Positions 1-6,593 of a stretch of DNA of 6,593 bases are shown here, piece by piece (within the stretch, counting starts at the first letter, position 1; each line of letters starts with the position of its first letter). Source of the DNA: Bacillota bacterium (GTDB taxonomy: Bacteria > Bacillota > DTU025). The notes beneath the pieces were generated by a model. That model had not been told where the DNA came from, did no database searches, and worked only from the letters and a program-made list of their open reading frames with translations. Position numbers and translations under genes: made by a program. Where the stretch lies: positions 1 to 6,593 of the forward strand of contig DMOT01000181.1 of NCBI GenBank assembly GCA_003456765.1, read 5' to 3'.

Positions 1-1917
1 GAGGATGTTGAAGACCTCCGGATGAGCCTTTTCTACCTCGTCGAAGAGCACCACTGAGTATGGACGTCTTCTCACCTTCTCAGTGAGCTGCCCCGCTTCC
101 TCGTATCCAACGTATCCCGGAGGAGCGCCAATGAGCCTTGACACAGTATGCCTTTCCATGTATTCAGACATGTCAAGGCGTACCATTGCTTCCTCATCTC
201 CGAATAAGGCTTCGGCAAGGGCTCGAGCGAGCTCAGTTTTGCCGACGCCGGTGGGCCCCAGGAAGAAGAATGACCCTATAGGGCGTTTCGGGTCCTTAAG
301 CCCTGCATGCGCCCGCCTGACCGCTCTCGCAACCGCCGCAACCGCTTCGTCCTGAGAAATCACTCGCTTGTGAAGGATCTCCTCCAGCTTCAGGAGGCGC
401 TCAGCTTCGCTCTCCTCCAACTGTGTAACTGGAATGCCTGTCCATGAAGCGACAATCTCTGCGACCTCATTCTCCGTTACCACGGCGCCTTCCAGGTACC
501 TCTGGTTCTGCCACTCCTTGCGCTGCTCCTCGATCTTGTCGCGTATGCCCTGCTCATGGTCGCGCAGCTCCGCCGCCTTTTCGAACTCCTCGTTCTGTAT
601 GGCGGCCTCCTTTTCAGCCCTGACGCGCTCAAGGTCCTCCTCCAGCTTCTTGATGTCGGGAGGGGCTATTTGGGCCGCCAGACGCACCCTTGAGCCCGCT
701 TCGTCAATGAGGTCTATTGCCTTGTCAGGCAGAAACCGGTCGGTGATGTACCTGTCAGAGAGGACCGCTGCTGCCTTCAGTGCCTCATCAGATATCTTTA
801 CTCTGTGATGAGCCTCATACCTGTCGCGAAGACCGGAGAGGATCTCGACTGTCTCCTCCACGCTGGGTTCGCCCACCTGTATCGGCTGGAACCTGCGCTC
901 AAGCGCAGCATCTTTCTCAATGTGCTTTCTATATTCGTCGATCGTTGTTGCCCCAATACACTGCATCTCGCCGCGGGCTAGCGCAGGCTTCAGGATGTTA
1001 GCAGCGTCTATAGCTCCCTCAGCGGCGCCCGCCCCGACCACTGTGTGAAGTTCATCTATGAAGAGAATGACATCGCCGGAGGCAGTTGTCTCGTCTATCA
1101 ACTTCTTGAGTCTTTCTTCAAACTCTCCCCGGTATTTCGTTCCGGCAACTATAGAACCCATGTCGAGCTGGATCACTCTCTTATCCTTGAGGAGTTCCGG
1201 AACATCTCCCCGGGTCAGTTGCTGTGCAAGCCCTTCCACGATCGCAGTCTTGCCCACGCCGGGATCTCCGATAAGCACCGGATTATTCTTCGTCCTGCGC
1301 GAAAGCACCTGGATCACCCGGGCGATTTCGTTTCTACGGCCAATAACGGGATCAAGCTTGCCCTCGCTCGCCATCACTGTAAGGTCGCGCCCGTACTGCT
1401 CGAGGGTGGGCGTTCCCTTCCTTCTTTGGGCCCTGGGCCCCGCCGGCCCCGGCGCCTCCTGGCGCTGCGACGGCCCTGGCGGCCGCCCGCCCAGTAGCTC
1501 AAGCACCTCAGACCTGGCCCGATCCAGGTCAATTCCGAGGTTCTCGAGGACCTGGGCGGCAACACCTTCGCCCTCCCGAAGGAGACCAAGGAGAAGGTGC
1601 TCAGTTCCTACATAGCCATGGCCCATCAGCCTAGCTTCATCTATCGCGAGTTCCAAAACCCGCTTAGCTCTCGGGCTGAGGCCAACCATCTCTGCCTGGC
1701 CAGGCTCGCCCCGTCCTATTATGCTTTCAACCTCATGTCGAACCGCTTCCGGCTCAACCCCCATGTTGTGCAAAGCGCGCCCGGCCACGCCCTGGCTCTC
1801 GTGGGTAAGCGCCAGGAGGACATGCTCAGTCCCGACAAAACTGTGGCCGAGCTTGCGCGCTTCCTCCTGCGACAGGTAAAGCACTCTTTGCGCTCTCTCT
1901 GTAAAAGATCCGAACAT
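1..1917 (-). CDS. clpC: ClpC, Hsp100 AAA+ unfoldase of the ClpCP protease (3' end off window)
   Basis: ATP-driven cytosolic unfoldase that feeds substrates, including McsB-phosphorylated proteins, to ClpP. The 639 codons seen start at ATG 1917-1915 and stay open to base 1. By family length (about 810 residues) some 170-190 C-terminal residues are missing. Seen in order: an N-domain of two Clp repeats (each with a VGTEH motif, residues 1-140); a Pro/Gly/Arg-rich linker (about 145-170); AAA-1 with Walker A GDPGVGKT (217-224) and Walker B VILFIDE (283-289) and pore loop GTKYRGEF; an M domain with a UVR-type motif ([10 protein letters not shown], about 446-455), the adaptor-docking coiled coil typical of ClpC; AAA-2 with Walker A GPTGVGKT (554-561) and Walker B VVLFDE (622-627). 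The M domain sets it apart from ClpA, and its short length from ClpB. The start directly follows the mcsB stop, with AGGAGG 8 nt upstream. One oddity is Ser521 where RVIGQDEAV is usual. Confidence 0.98.
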   Translation of the reverse strand, partial: MFGSFTERAQRVLYLSQEEARKLGHSFVGTEHVLLALTHESQGVAGRALHNMGVEPEAVRHEVESIIGRGEPGQAEMVGLSPRAKRVLELAIDEARLMGHGYVGTEHLLLGLLREGEGVAAQVLENLGIDLDRARSEVLELLGGRPPGPSQRQEAPGPAGPRAQRRKGTPTLEQYGRDLTVMASEGKLDPVIGRRNEIARVIQVLSRRTKNNPVLIGDPGVGKTAIVEGLAQQLTRGDVPELLKDKRVIQLDMGSIVAGTKYRGEFEERLKKLIDETTASGDVILFIDELHTVVGAGAAEGAIDAANILKPALARGEMQCIGATTIDEYRKHIEKDAALERRFQPIQVGEPSVEETVEILSGLRDRYEAHHRVKISDEALKAAAVLSDRYITDRFLPDKAIDLIDEAGSRVRLAAQIAPPDIKKLEEDLERVRAEKEAAIQNEEFEKAAELRDHEQGIRDKIEEQRKEWQNQRYLEGAVVTENEVAEIVASWTGIPVTQLEESEAERLLKLEEILHKRVISQDEAVAAVARAVRRAHAGLKDPKRPIGSFFFLGPTGVGKTELARALAEALFGDEEAMVRLDMSEYMERHTVSRLIGAPPGYVGYEEAGQLTEKVRRRPYSVVLFDEVEKAHPEVFNIL

Positions 1918-2985
1918 CTACTGCTCCTCCTTCCTCGTCTCCAGACGCTCTCTGATCAGGGTTGCACGGTACATGTCTCTTTCCCAGGCAGCGAGCTCCT
2001 TGCCCACGAACTTCTGGACATGCGCGGGCATGATGTCTACTGACAGCACCGTGAAGAAAGATGGATCAAGCCCTGGTATGATTCCAAGATCCGACCCGAG
2101 CTTCACATCTGAAATGAGCCTCACTGCCTCATCTGAGCTAACGATCCGCGCATTGGTCAGCAATCCATAGGATCTCCAGACCCTGTCCTCCAGTTGATTC
2201 CTGGCGTCCGACATTATAGCCTTTCTGGCGTTGCGCTCGCTGTCAGCAAGCTGCCCGCATACAGCCTTGAGGTGCGCAACTATCTCGTCCTCAGCTCGAC
2301 CCATTGTCACCTGATTGCTTATCTGAAACATGTTGCCAACAGCCTCGGTGCCTTCGCCGTAGGCGCCCCTGACAGCCACTCCAACCTTGGATACTGCTCC
2401 CAAAACCTGCCCCACCATGCCAACCATGGCAAGGGCCGGCAGGTGAACCATTACCGAAGCCCGCAATCCTGTCCCGACATTTGTCGGGCAAGCACACAGA
2501 TACCCAAGGGTCTCATCGAAGGCGTAGTCGACCGTCTCCTCTACTGCATCATCTGTGGCTGAAGCGAGCCTGAGAGCTTCGTCGGTTTGGAAGCCCGGCA
2601 ATATCGTCTGTATTCTCAAATGGTCTTCTTCGTTCACCATTACGCTAACGGACTTGTCGCGGTTGAGGACTATTGCCCGGTTCTCAACGTTCTGCACATG
2701 CTGGGGAGAGGTCAGGTGTTCTTCAACCACAAGCTGCCTCTCCATGGGAAGCAGTTCCTGCAGGGTCAGTATTTCAGTAGGTCCAATGGATGGAGTCGCC
2801 TCAACAGCCGCTCTTATCTGAGCAAAAACGGATGCCATTTGCTCTTCATTAGCCTGCTGAGGGAAGGGCATCCCGCGCAGATTCCGCGCAAGCCGCACAC
2901 GGCTCGACACTACAACATCCGAATCAGGACCGTCTCCTGCCATCCATATCGCCCGGTTCTTCTCATACGGTTTCTTCCCCGCCAT
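1918..2985 (-). CDS. mcsB: McsB, protein arginine kinase
   Basis: Phosphorylates arginines on CtsR and on misfolded proteins, marking them for ClpCP; it needs McsA for full activity. The protein of 355 residues fits the family (about 360). It has the phosphagen-kinase-like ATP-binding arginines in SSRVRLARN (27-35), the catalytic-loop motif NEEDHLRIQ (118-126, with E119/E120), and the active-site segment CPTNVGTGLRAS (166-177), whose Cys166 corresponds to Cys167 of the Bacillus subtilis enzyme. Near the C-terminus RDMYRA (336-341) matches the RDXXRA phosphoarginine-sensing motif. An in-frame ATG at 3042 would add 19 residues (MPAERLAK...), but I prefer 2985: AGGAGG sits 9 nt upstream of it, and homologues begin near this point. 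The gene overlaps mcsA by 23 bp and ends one base before clpC. Functional loss looks unlikely. Confidence 0.96.
   Translation of the reverse strand: MAGKKPYEKNRAIWMAGDGPDSDVVVSSRVRLARNLRGMPFPQQANEEQMASVFAQIRAAVEATPSIGPTEILTLQELLPMERQLVVEEHLTSPQHVQNVENRAIVLNRDKSVSVMVNEEDHLRIQTILPGFQTDEALRLASATDDAVEETVDYAFDETLGYLCACPTNVGTGLRASVMVHLPALAMVGMVGQVLGAVSKVGVAVRGAYGEGTEAVGNMFQISNQVTMGRAEDEIVAHLKAVCGQLADSERNARKAIMSDARNQLEDRVWRSYGLLTNARIVSSDEAVRLISDVKLGSDLGIIPGLDPSFFTVLSVDIMPAHVQKFVGKELAAWERDMYRATLIRERLETRKEEQ
1926..1931 (-). promoter_or_regulatory. Ribosome binding site of clpC
   Basis: Minus-strand AGGAGG lies 8 nt before the clpC ATG and inside the last codons of mcsB. The mcsB stop TAG and the clpC ATG are directly adjacent (TAGATG). 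This supports the 1917 start and suggests that translation of the two genes is coupled. Confidence 0.8.
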
Positions 2986-3568
2986 TTCCACTTCCCTCCT
3001 TCGCATTCGATGACTCGCCTTGGCCAGCCTCTCCGCTGGCATCGTCCTCTATCTCAACGGCTCCCTGCTCCAACTCACGAATTCTGTCACGGACGACAGC
3101 TGCCTTCTCGTATTCCTCAGTCTCGATAAACTGCTGCAACCGTTTTCGCAGAGTATCGATCTCCCTGCGGAAGCGCACAGCCTTGCCTGCCCTTCTAGGA
3201 GCTTTTCCTGTGTGGCAGGTATGCCCGTGTATCCGCCTTATCAAAGGGTTGAGCATCGGAGCAAACTCGGAATAGCAGTCCGAGCATCCGAGGAACCCGC
3301 TATTTGTAAACTCGGAGTAATCCAGCCCGCACGTTCTGCACTTCCTGCCCGCCCCGGCTGGAATACCTACATGCACACCATGGCCAGAGCCACCCTGAAG
3401 AAGCCCGGCAAGGACGTTGGACAACGCGAAGCTAGGCGTGCTTAGCACCTGCAATTCCCCACGCTCCCTTGCACACTGCTGACAGAGGTGGAGCTCGGTG
3501 CGGACATTGTTCACGACCTTCGTAACATGCACGGTCGCTGCATTCTTCCGACACACCTCGCAAATCAT
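2963..3568 (-). CDS. mcsA: McsA, zinc-finger activator of the arginine kinase McsB
   Basis: Small zinc-binding partner of McsB. In the known family it activates the kinase and links it to CtsR and ClpC, and takes part in metal and heat stress responses. The 201 residues show two four-cysteine zinc sites: C3/C6 with C29/C32, and C77/C80 with C95/C98. After the family signature HGHTCHTGKAPRR (114-126) comes a UVR-type coiled-coil motif (about 138-168, with EEYEKAAVVRDRIREL), like the one in the ClpC M domain. The last 30 or so residues are a Gly/Ser/Glu-rich tail, which makes the protein somewhat longer than the Bacillus protein (about 185). The start ATG at 3568 has GGGAGGG 6 nt upstream and is 17 nt from the ctsR stop. 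The 3' end overlaps mcsB by 23 bp in another frame. Position 118 is Cys where many relatives have another polar residue, from memory. Confidence 0.95.
   Translation of the reverse strand: MICEVCRKNAATVHVTKVVNNVRTELHLCQQCARERGELQVLSTPSFALSNVLAGLLQGGSGHGVHVGIPAGAGRKCRTCGLDYSEFTNSGFLGCSDCYSEFAPMLNPLIRRIHGHTCHTGKAPRRAGKAVRFRREIDTLRKRLQQFIETEEYEKAAVVRDRIRELEQGAVEIEDDASGEAGQGESSNAKEGSGNGGEETV
2995..3000 (-). promoter_or_regulatory. Ribosome binding site that decides the mcsB start
   Basis: Minus-strand AAGGAGGG (core 3000-2995) is 9 nt before the ATG at 2985. It lies within the end of mcsA. It favours the shorter, 355-residue McsB over the ATG at 3042, which would place this site inside the coding sequence. 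Confidence 0.75.
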
Positions 3569-3585
3569 TGCTTACCCTCCCTCTT

Positions 3586-4059
3586 CTAAGCCGTGGGCGG
3601 CTGCGTCAGCATCAGCATGAGAATGGCGCGAAGTACTCGGGCTCGTATGATCCTTTCGAGCTCAGGAGCTTCTGTATCCTCCTGATCGAAGACTGCCGCG
3701 CGAACGCAGGCTGCGTCCCTTTCATCGAGGACGCCCATGTCGACGAGCCTGGCAACAAGATCCTCCGCCGCCTTACGATCAATAGCATCCCCCACAGACT
3801 CATAGACCATATGAATGCCGCTTGTTTCAGGTTCTTCGTCAAGCCTGTAAATCCTAATGTAGCCGCCTCCGCCACGTCTGGTTTCTACAACATACCCACG
3901 TTCAACGGTAAAGCGCGTGGACAACACGTAGTTTATCTGCGACGGAGCGCATCGAAACCTCTCAGCGAGCTCACGCCTTTGAACCTCCACGCAATCATGG
4001 GGGCCGTTGTCCAGTAGCAGCTTCAAGTAGCTTTCAATGTAATCTGACAGACTGCCCAT
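3586..4059 (-). CDS. ctsR: CtsR, class III heat-shock repressor
   Basis: Dimeric winged-helix repressor of clp genes that binds tandem heptads (RGTCAAA-NAN-RGTCAAA). The protein has 157 residues, the usual length. The N-terminal DNA-binding domain contains a helix-turn-helix (LAERFRCAPSQINYVLSTRF, 31-50) and the glycine-rich wing RRGGGGYIRI (61-70). In Bacillus subtilis this wing is the heat sensor, and Arg62 is a McsB phosphorylation site; both Arg61 and Arg62 are present here. The C-terminal half (about 75-157) is the helical dimerisation and McsB/ClpC-interaction domain. The ATG at 4059 has GGGAGGG 4 nt upstream. It is the first gene of the operon and is probably autoregulated, since an operator lies just downstream of its promoter's -10. 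Confidence 0.97.
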   Translation of the reverse strand: MGSLSDYIESYLKLLLDNGPHDCVEVQRRELAERFRCAPSQINYVLSTRFTVERGYVVETRRGGGGYIRIYRLDEEPETSGIHMVYESVGDAIDRKAAEDLVARLVDMGVLDERDAACVRAAVFDQEDTEAPELERIIRARVLRAILMLMLTQPPTA

Positions 4060-4075
4060 GGCACCCTCCCGTTGA

Positions 4076-4092
4076 TCTGACCATTATTGACC
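4076..4092 (-). promoter_or_regulatory. CtsR operator, proximal, overlapping the transcription start of ctsR
   Basis: On the minus strand the sequence reads GGTCAAT-AAT-GGTCAGA. This is two direct heptads with the required 3-base NAN spacer, and each heptad has one mismatch to RGTCAAA. It begins 11 bases after the -10, so it covers roughly +6 to +22, the usual place for CtsR to block initiation. It ends 16 bp before the ctsR ATG. Confidence 0.85.
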
Positions 4093-4103
4093 TTTCAATT
4101 ATT

Positions 4104-4131
4104 ATCATACACCTATCACTGAAAAATGCAA
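4104..4131 (-). promoter_or_regulatory. Sigma-A-type promoter of ctsR-mcsA-mcsB-clpC
   Basis: Minus strand: -35 TTGCAT (4131-4126), 16-bp spacer, -10 TATGAT (4109-4104), followed by an AT-rich stretch. Predicted start is near 4097, giving a leader of about 38 nt that holds the proximal CtsR box and the ctsR ribosome site. The promoter is followed at once by the operator, which supports it. The exact start is inferred. Confidence 0.75.
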
Positions 4132-4181
4132 CAGTCTTCACGGCCCGTTCCCGCTATACAATACGGGGATTGGGCTGTTTT

Positions 4182-4198
4182 GGTCAGATAAGGTCAAA
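4182..4198 (+). promoter_or_regulatory. CtsR operator-like site, distal, opposite orientation
   Basis: On the plus strand the sequence reads GGTCAGA-TAA-GGTCAAA. The second heptad matches RGTCAAA perfectly, the first has one mismatch, and the spacer fits NAN. This is a slightly better match than the proximal box. It lies about 90 bp upstream of the ctsR start point and 34 bp past the end of the radical SAM gene. It may act on a second promoter or cooperate with the proximal box. Confidence 0.7.
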
Positions 4199-4232
4199 CG
4201 CATATGTGCAAGGGGGTACGCGAAATCGCGAG

Positions 4233-5492
4233 CTACATGGCTTTGATTGGAAGGGTGAAATTACCAATGGAAAGATTGGGAAAGCAGTCGCTGATATGCG
4301 CTATTGCCTCCTCTACTCCGGCAGGCCTCTGGGACCGCAAGTCCTCATCCTCCACGAGCATGATCCGGGCGTATGCGTCAGGGTCGATGTTGATGTTTCG
4401 AAGCTGGAGCATCTGAACATCGCACCTCTCTATGAGGTCGCATAATGCATCAACTTCAGGTTCCTGGTCGAAGAAACCTGGAAAGACCAGGTAGTTCAAT
4501 GAAACAAACAGCCCGCGGCTTCGAGCTGCAACTATCGAACGCTCAACGTCAGCGAGGCTGAACCCGTGCGGCCTGTGATACCTGGCATAGTAATCCGGAC
4601 GCGCACTGGCCAGGCTCACTCGCAGACAATCAGCACCTGCATCGCAAATAGCCGTAATGGCCTGGACGTTGCTGGCGTTGGTGTTGACGTTAATCGTCCC
4701 GCGGTCGGTATGAAGCCGGAGCTCCCGGCATGCCGCTGCTATGGTAGGCCATTCACAGGTAGGCTCGCCTTCACACCCCTGGCCGAAGCTGATTATTGCA
4801 TCCTCTGCCCCGTCAAGGTGGGGCATCGCCACTTCTGCAATCTCAGAGACTGTCGGAACAAAATCTATTCTCTGCTGCGGTGATGGGCAACACTCTGACG
4901 GTTGAAGAGAGATGCATCCCAGGCAATTGGCATTACATGTTGGGGAGACAGGGATGCCCCCCTCCCATCGCCTATAGAAAATGTTCTGGGCTGTGAAGCA
5001 TTGATATTCCATTGCGCATCTGGCAAGCTGCGCAATGACCCGATTTTGAGGGAATTGTGAGACTAGCCTCTCCACATCATCGGCGAGCGACGGAAGGTTA
5101 TAGTGGACAGGATTCCATGTATCGCGCTCGTCAGTCCTGATTGCAGCAACCATCAACTGGTCGCCGGCAATAGCGACTGCTGAGTACCCAAAAAGAGGAA
5201 GCTCAGGCGCTCCCTCCAGGCTTATGTACGCAGGCAGGAATGTGCGTGTATAGCCCTGCGGGAGTACGGCTGCCACCGCCTCTTCAGGGCCGGCCCCGGT
5301 AAACTGGCCTGACGTTGCACCTATCCCAACAGGAGCTCGCCCGGGAAGGCGCATCAAGCTTCCGCCTTCCGGCATGGGTATAACATCAGATTCCAGGAGT
5401 TCGACAAGGAGATTGCCTGTGCGCGCTACCGCGCGCAGCTTTTCGTCCTTAAATACGCTTCCTGAACTATCGCTGACTGCTACAGATAGCAT
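4233..5492 (-). CDS. Radical SAM protein of unknown function
   Basis: The 419-residue protein has a radical SAM core with the cluster motif CNANCLGC (C186, C190, C193; CX3CX2C), which would bind a [4Fe-4S] cluster and cleave S-adenosylmethionine. A GEP-type SAM-binding motif is seen in GQGCEGEPT (237-245), followed by INVNTNAS (267-274) and LRVSLAS (290-296), typical strands of the barrel. Residues 1-165 form an N-terminal region I do not recognise. There are at least 15 cysteines, several flanking the core motif (C159, C165, C201, C202, C240, C246), so a second cluster is possible but not shown. I cannot name the substrate. The C-terminal part (LQLRNINIDPDAY, 362-374) looks like a conserved family signature. 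The ATG at 5492 has AGGAG 7 nt upstream. The gene starts 31 nt after the M23 peptidase, with no terminator seen, so the two are probably co-transcribed. No N-terminal signal or membrane segment is seen, so it is likely cytosolic. Confidence 0.85.
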   Translation of the reverse strand: MLSVAVSDSSGSVFKDEKLRAVARTGNLLVELLESDVIPMPEGGSLMRLPGRAPVGIGATSGQFTGAGPEEAVAAVLPQGYTRTFLPAYISLEGAPELPLFGYSAVAIAGDQLMVAAIRTDERDTWNPVHYNLPSLADDVERLVSQFPQNRVIAQLARCAMEYQCFTAQNIFYRRWEGGIPVSPTCNANCLGCISLQPSECCPSPQQRIDFVPTVSEIAEVAMPHLDGAEDAIISFGQGCEGEPTCEWPTIAAACRELRLHTDRGTINVNTNASNVQAITAICDAGADCLRVSLASARPDYYARYHRPHGFSLADVERSIVAARSRGLFVSLNYLVFPGFFDQEPEVDALCDLIERCDVQMLQLRNINIDPDAYARIMLVEDEDLRSQRPAGVEEAIAHISDCFPNLSIGNFTLPIKAM

Positions 5493-5523
5493 AATTCATC
5501 TCCTGTTTCGCCGTGCTGCATTC

Positions 5524-6593
5524 TCAGGGAAGATAGTTCTCGGGATTCTGCGGCTTGCCGCCTACCCTCACCTCAAAGTGCACATGGGGCCCGGTCGAAA
5601 TCCCGGAGTTGCCCGAACGGGCTATCCTCTCGCCGGCTGCAACCTTCTGCCCACGGGAGACAGTGATGGCTGAGTTATGCCCGTAATACGTACACACGCC
5701 ATCTCCATGGTCAAGGATAACGAGCCGTCCGTAGCCGCCATTCCATCCAGTAAAGCTCACAACTCCTGCAGCTGCCGCACGTACCGAAGTGCCGATCGGC
5801 ACCCCAATGTCGATGCCATTGTGCATCCTGCCCCATCTGGGCCCAAACCTCGAAGTAATCCTCCCCGACACGGGCCAGGCAAGACCTCCCGATGATGATA
5901 CCGCACTCAAAATCCGCGCATCAGCTGATCCTCTTGAGGCTACAACGACCCGGTTTGTCACTGCCGGTGGCTTTCCGCCGGGGATAATAAGTGATTGCTT
6001 GAGCTGCAAGGAGTCGGGATCCGCGAGAGCGTTTGCCTGAACTATCTTGTCGCGGCTGACTCCGTATTTCTTGGCGATCGACCATATAGATTCGCCACGG
6101 CTGACTTCATGTACTACGCCAGTCACTGAAGGAAACGTCAGAACCTGGCCTACTTTCAACTTGTTGGGGTTGGCCAGCGAATTGGCCCAGGCAAGCGTGT
6201 CAGTGGTTACCCCATAGATGTTGGCTATCGTCCACAGGCTCTCACCTTTCTCAACTACGTGCTTTAGAATGCAAGGTTGAGATGGCTCGGGTTTGGAAAC
6301 AGCTTCATTGCCGTCTGGGACTGCGCCTGCGATGCTGGCAGCCGCAATAGTCGGGCCTATGAGCTCGCTGTCTGCTTTCAAGGCTGACAACAAGTCGCCG
6401 CTTTGCTTCAATCGGGACGCCTTACTACTCAGCCCGTCGCCTTCGCCCGCCACTGCACTCTGCTTTGCTCCAAACGTTCCCAGGAATATCGCCCAACTCT
6501 GACTGCATATCTTCTGAAGCAGTTCTAAGGCGCCGGATCTCTTGACCATGTCTTCGCCAAAGGTTCCCGCGTCAAGCCCTTCCGCCTCGGTGC
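5524..6593 (-). CDS. LysM-LysM-M23 peptidoglycan endopeptidase (5' end probably off window)
   Basis: Likely exported enzyme that cuts peptide cross-bridges or stems of peptidoglycan, or activates other hydrolases. Numbered from the first in-frame ATG (6549): LysM 1 (about 95-140), LysM 2 (about 146-190), both with the GES(L/I)W(T/S)IA signature and for binding glycan; then a lysostaphin-type M23 domain (about 224-341). The zinc ligands are visible as H243 and D247 in MHNGIDIG and H324 in HVHFEV; H291 (YGHNS) and H322 are the other conserved histidines. The zinc site looks intact. The stretch 14-28 is hydrophobic and could be an export or membrane segment, but it is short and no clear signal peptidase site is seen. 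The ATG at 6549 has no good ribosome site, unlike every other gene here, and the frame is open to the window edge without another start codon, so the true start is probably upstream. The stop is 31 nt before the radical SAM gene. Confidence 0.9.
   Translation of the reverse strand, partial: TEAEGLDAGTFGEDMVKRSGALELLQKICSQSWAIFLGTFGAKQSAVAGEGDGLSSKASRLKQSGDLLSALKADSELIGPTIAAASIAGAVPDGNEAVSKPEPSQPCILKHVVEKGESLWTIANIYGVTTDTLAWANSLANPNKLKVGQVLTFPSVTGVVHEVSRGESIWSIAKKYGVSRDKIVQANALADPDSLQLKQSLIIPGGKPPAVTNRVVVASRGSADARILSAVSSSGGLAWPVSGRITSRFGPRWGRMHNGIDIGVPIGTSVRAAAAGVVSFTGWNGGYGRLVILDHGDGVCTYYGHNSAITVSRGQKVAAGERIARSGNSGISTGPHVHFEVRVGGKPQNPENYLP

Noticed and set aside
1428..1485. GC-rich self-complementary stretch (GGGCCC, GGCCCC, GCCGGC runs)
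   Set aside because: It encodes the Pro/Gly linker of ClpC in frame; the symmetry follows from Pro (CCN) and Gly (GGN) codons.
1045..1615. Two long overlapping plus-strand open frames of 150 and 185 codons
   Set aside because: They are antisense to the ClpC N-domain, linker and AAA-1 region, which match the family throughout. Their proteins are low in complexity, and high GC explains the open frames.
2986..3042. N-terminal extension of McsB from the ATG at 3042
   Set aside because: The added 19 residues are opposite in frame to conserved McsA coding, have no clear ribosome site, and would put a strong site for the 2985 start inside the gene.
2194..3129. Plus-strand open frames of 122, 88 and 180 codons
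   Set aside because: They lie opposite mcsB and the end of mcsA, show no recognisable domain, and have no good ribosome site.
4144..4168. Short inverted repeat CCCG...CGGG around the TATACAATA stretch
   Set aside because: Stem of about 4 bp with a 10-base loop and no U-run on either strand; better explained as chance.
4220..4231. Near-palindrome CGCGAAATCGCG just after the radical SAM stop
   Set aside because: The stem is only 4-5 bp and no U-run follows on the minus strand, so it is not a credible intrinsic terminator.
4170..4445. Plus-strand open frames starting at 4170 and 4204, just after the distal CtsR box
   Set aside because: Tempting as CtsR-controlled small genes, but they run antisense to the radical SAM 3' end, lack ribosome sites, and encode nothing recognisable.

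Overview
The window is chromosomal DNA from a moderately GC-rich member of the Bacillota, most likely a clostridial-type lineage. The evidence is the complete gene order ctsR-mcsA-mcsB-clpC, which is a hallmark of that phylum, with strong GGAGG ribosome binding sites and CtsR heptad operators. All six genes lie on the minus strand, so transcription runs from high to low coordinates. No RNA gene, mobile element, insertion sequence, CRISPR array or long repeat was seen.

Layout in transcription order: (1) 6593-5524, a LysM-LysM-M23 cell-wall peptidase, probably cut at its 5' end by the window edge. (2) 5492-4233, a cysteine-rich radical SAM protein of unknown function, 31 nt after the peptidase. 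(3) 4232-4060, a 173-nt regulatory gap with a sigma-A-type promoter and two CtsR operator-like tandem heptads in opposite orientations, about 106 bp apart centre to centre. (4) 4059-3586, ctsR. (5) 3568-2963, mcsA. (6) 2985-1918, mcsB, overlapping mcsA by 23 bp. (7) 1917-1, clpC, starting at the base after the mcsB stop; its last part lies off the window.

The four-gene operon is the class III heat-shock / protein-arginine-phosphorylation module. CtsR represses the operon through the heptads. McsA activates the arginine kinase McsB. McsB marks proteins, including CtsR, with phosphoarginine. ClpC, working with ClpP (not in this window), unfolds and degrades the marked proteins. The key residues of each member are present, so the module looks intact.

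The less ordinary parts are the second, distal CtsR box, the uncharacterised radical SAM protein directly upstream of the operon with no visible terminator between them, and a few sequence departures in ClpC and McsA. I see no convincing evidence for a wholly new system here; the radical SAM gene is the only real unknown.
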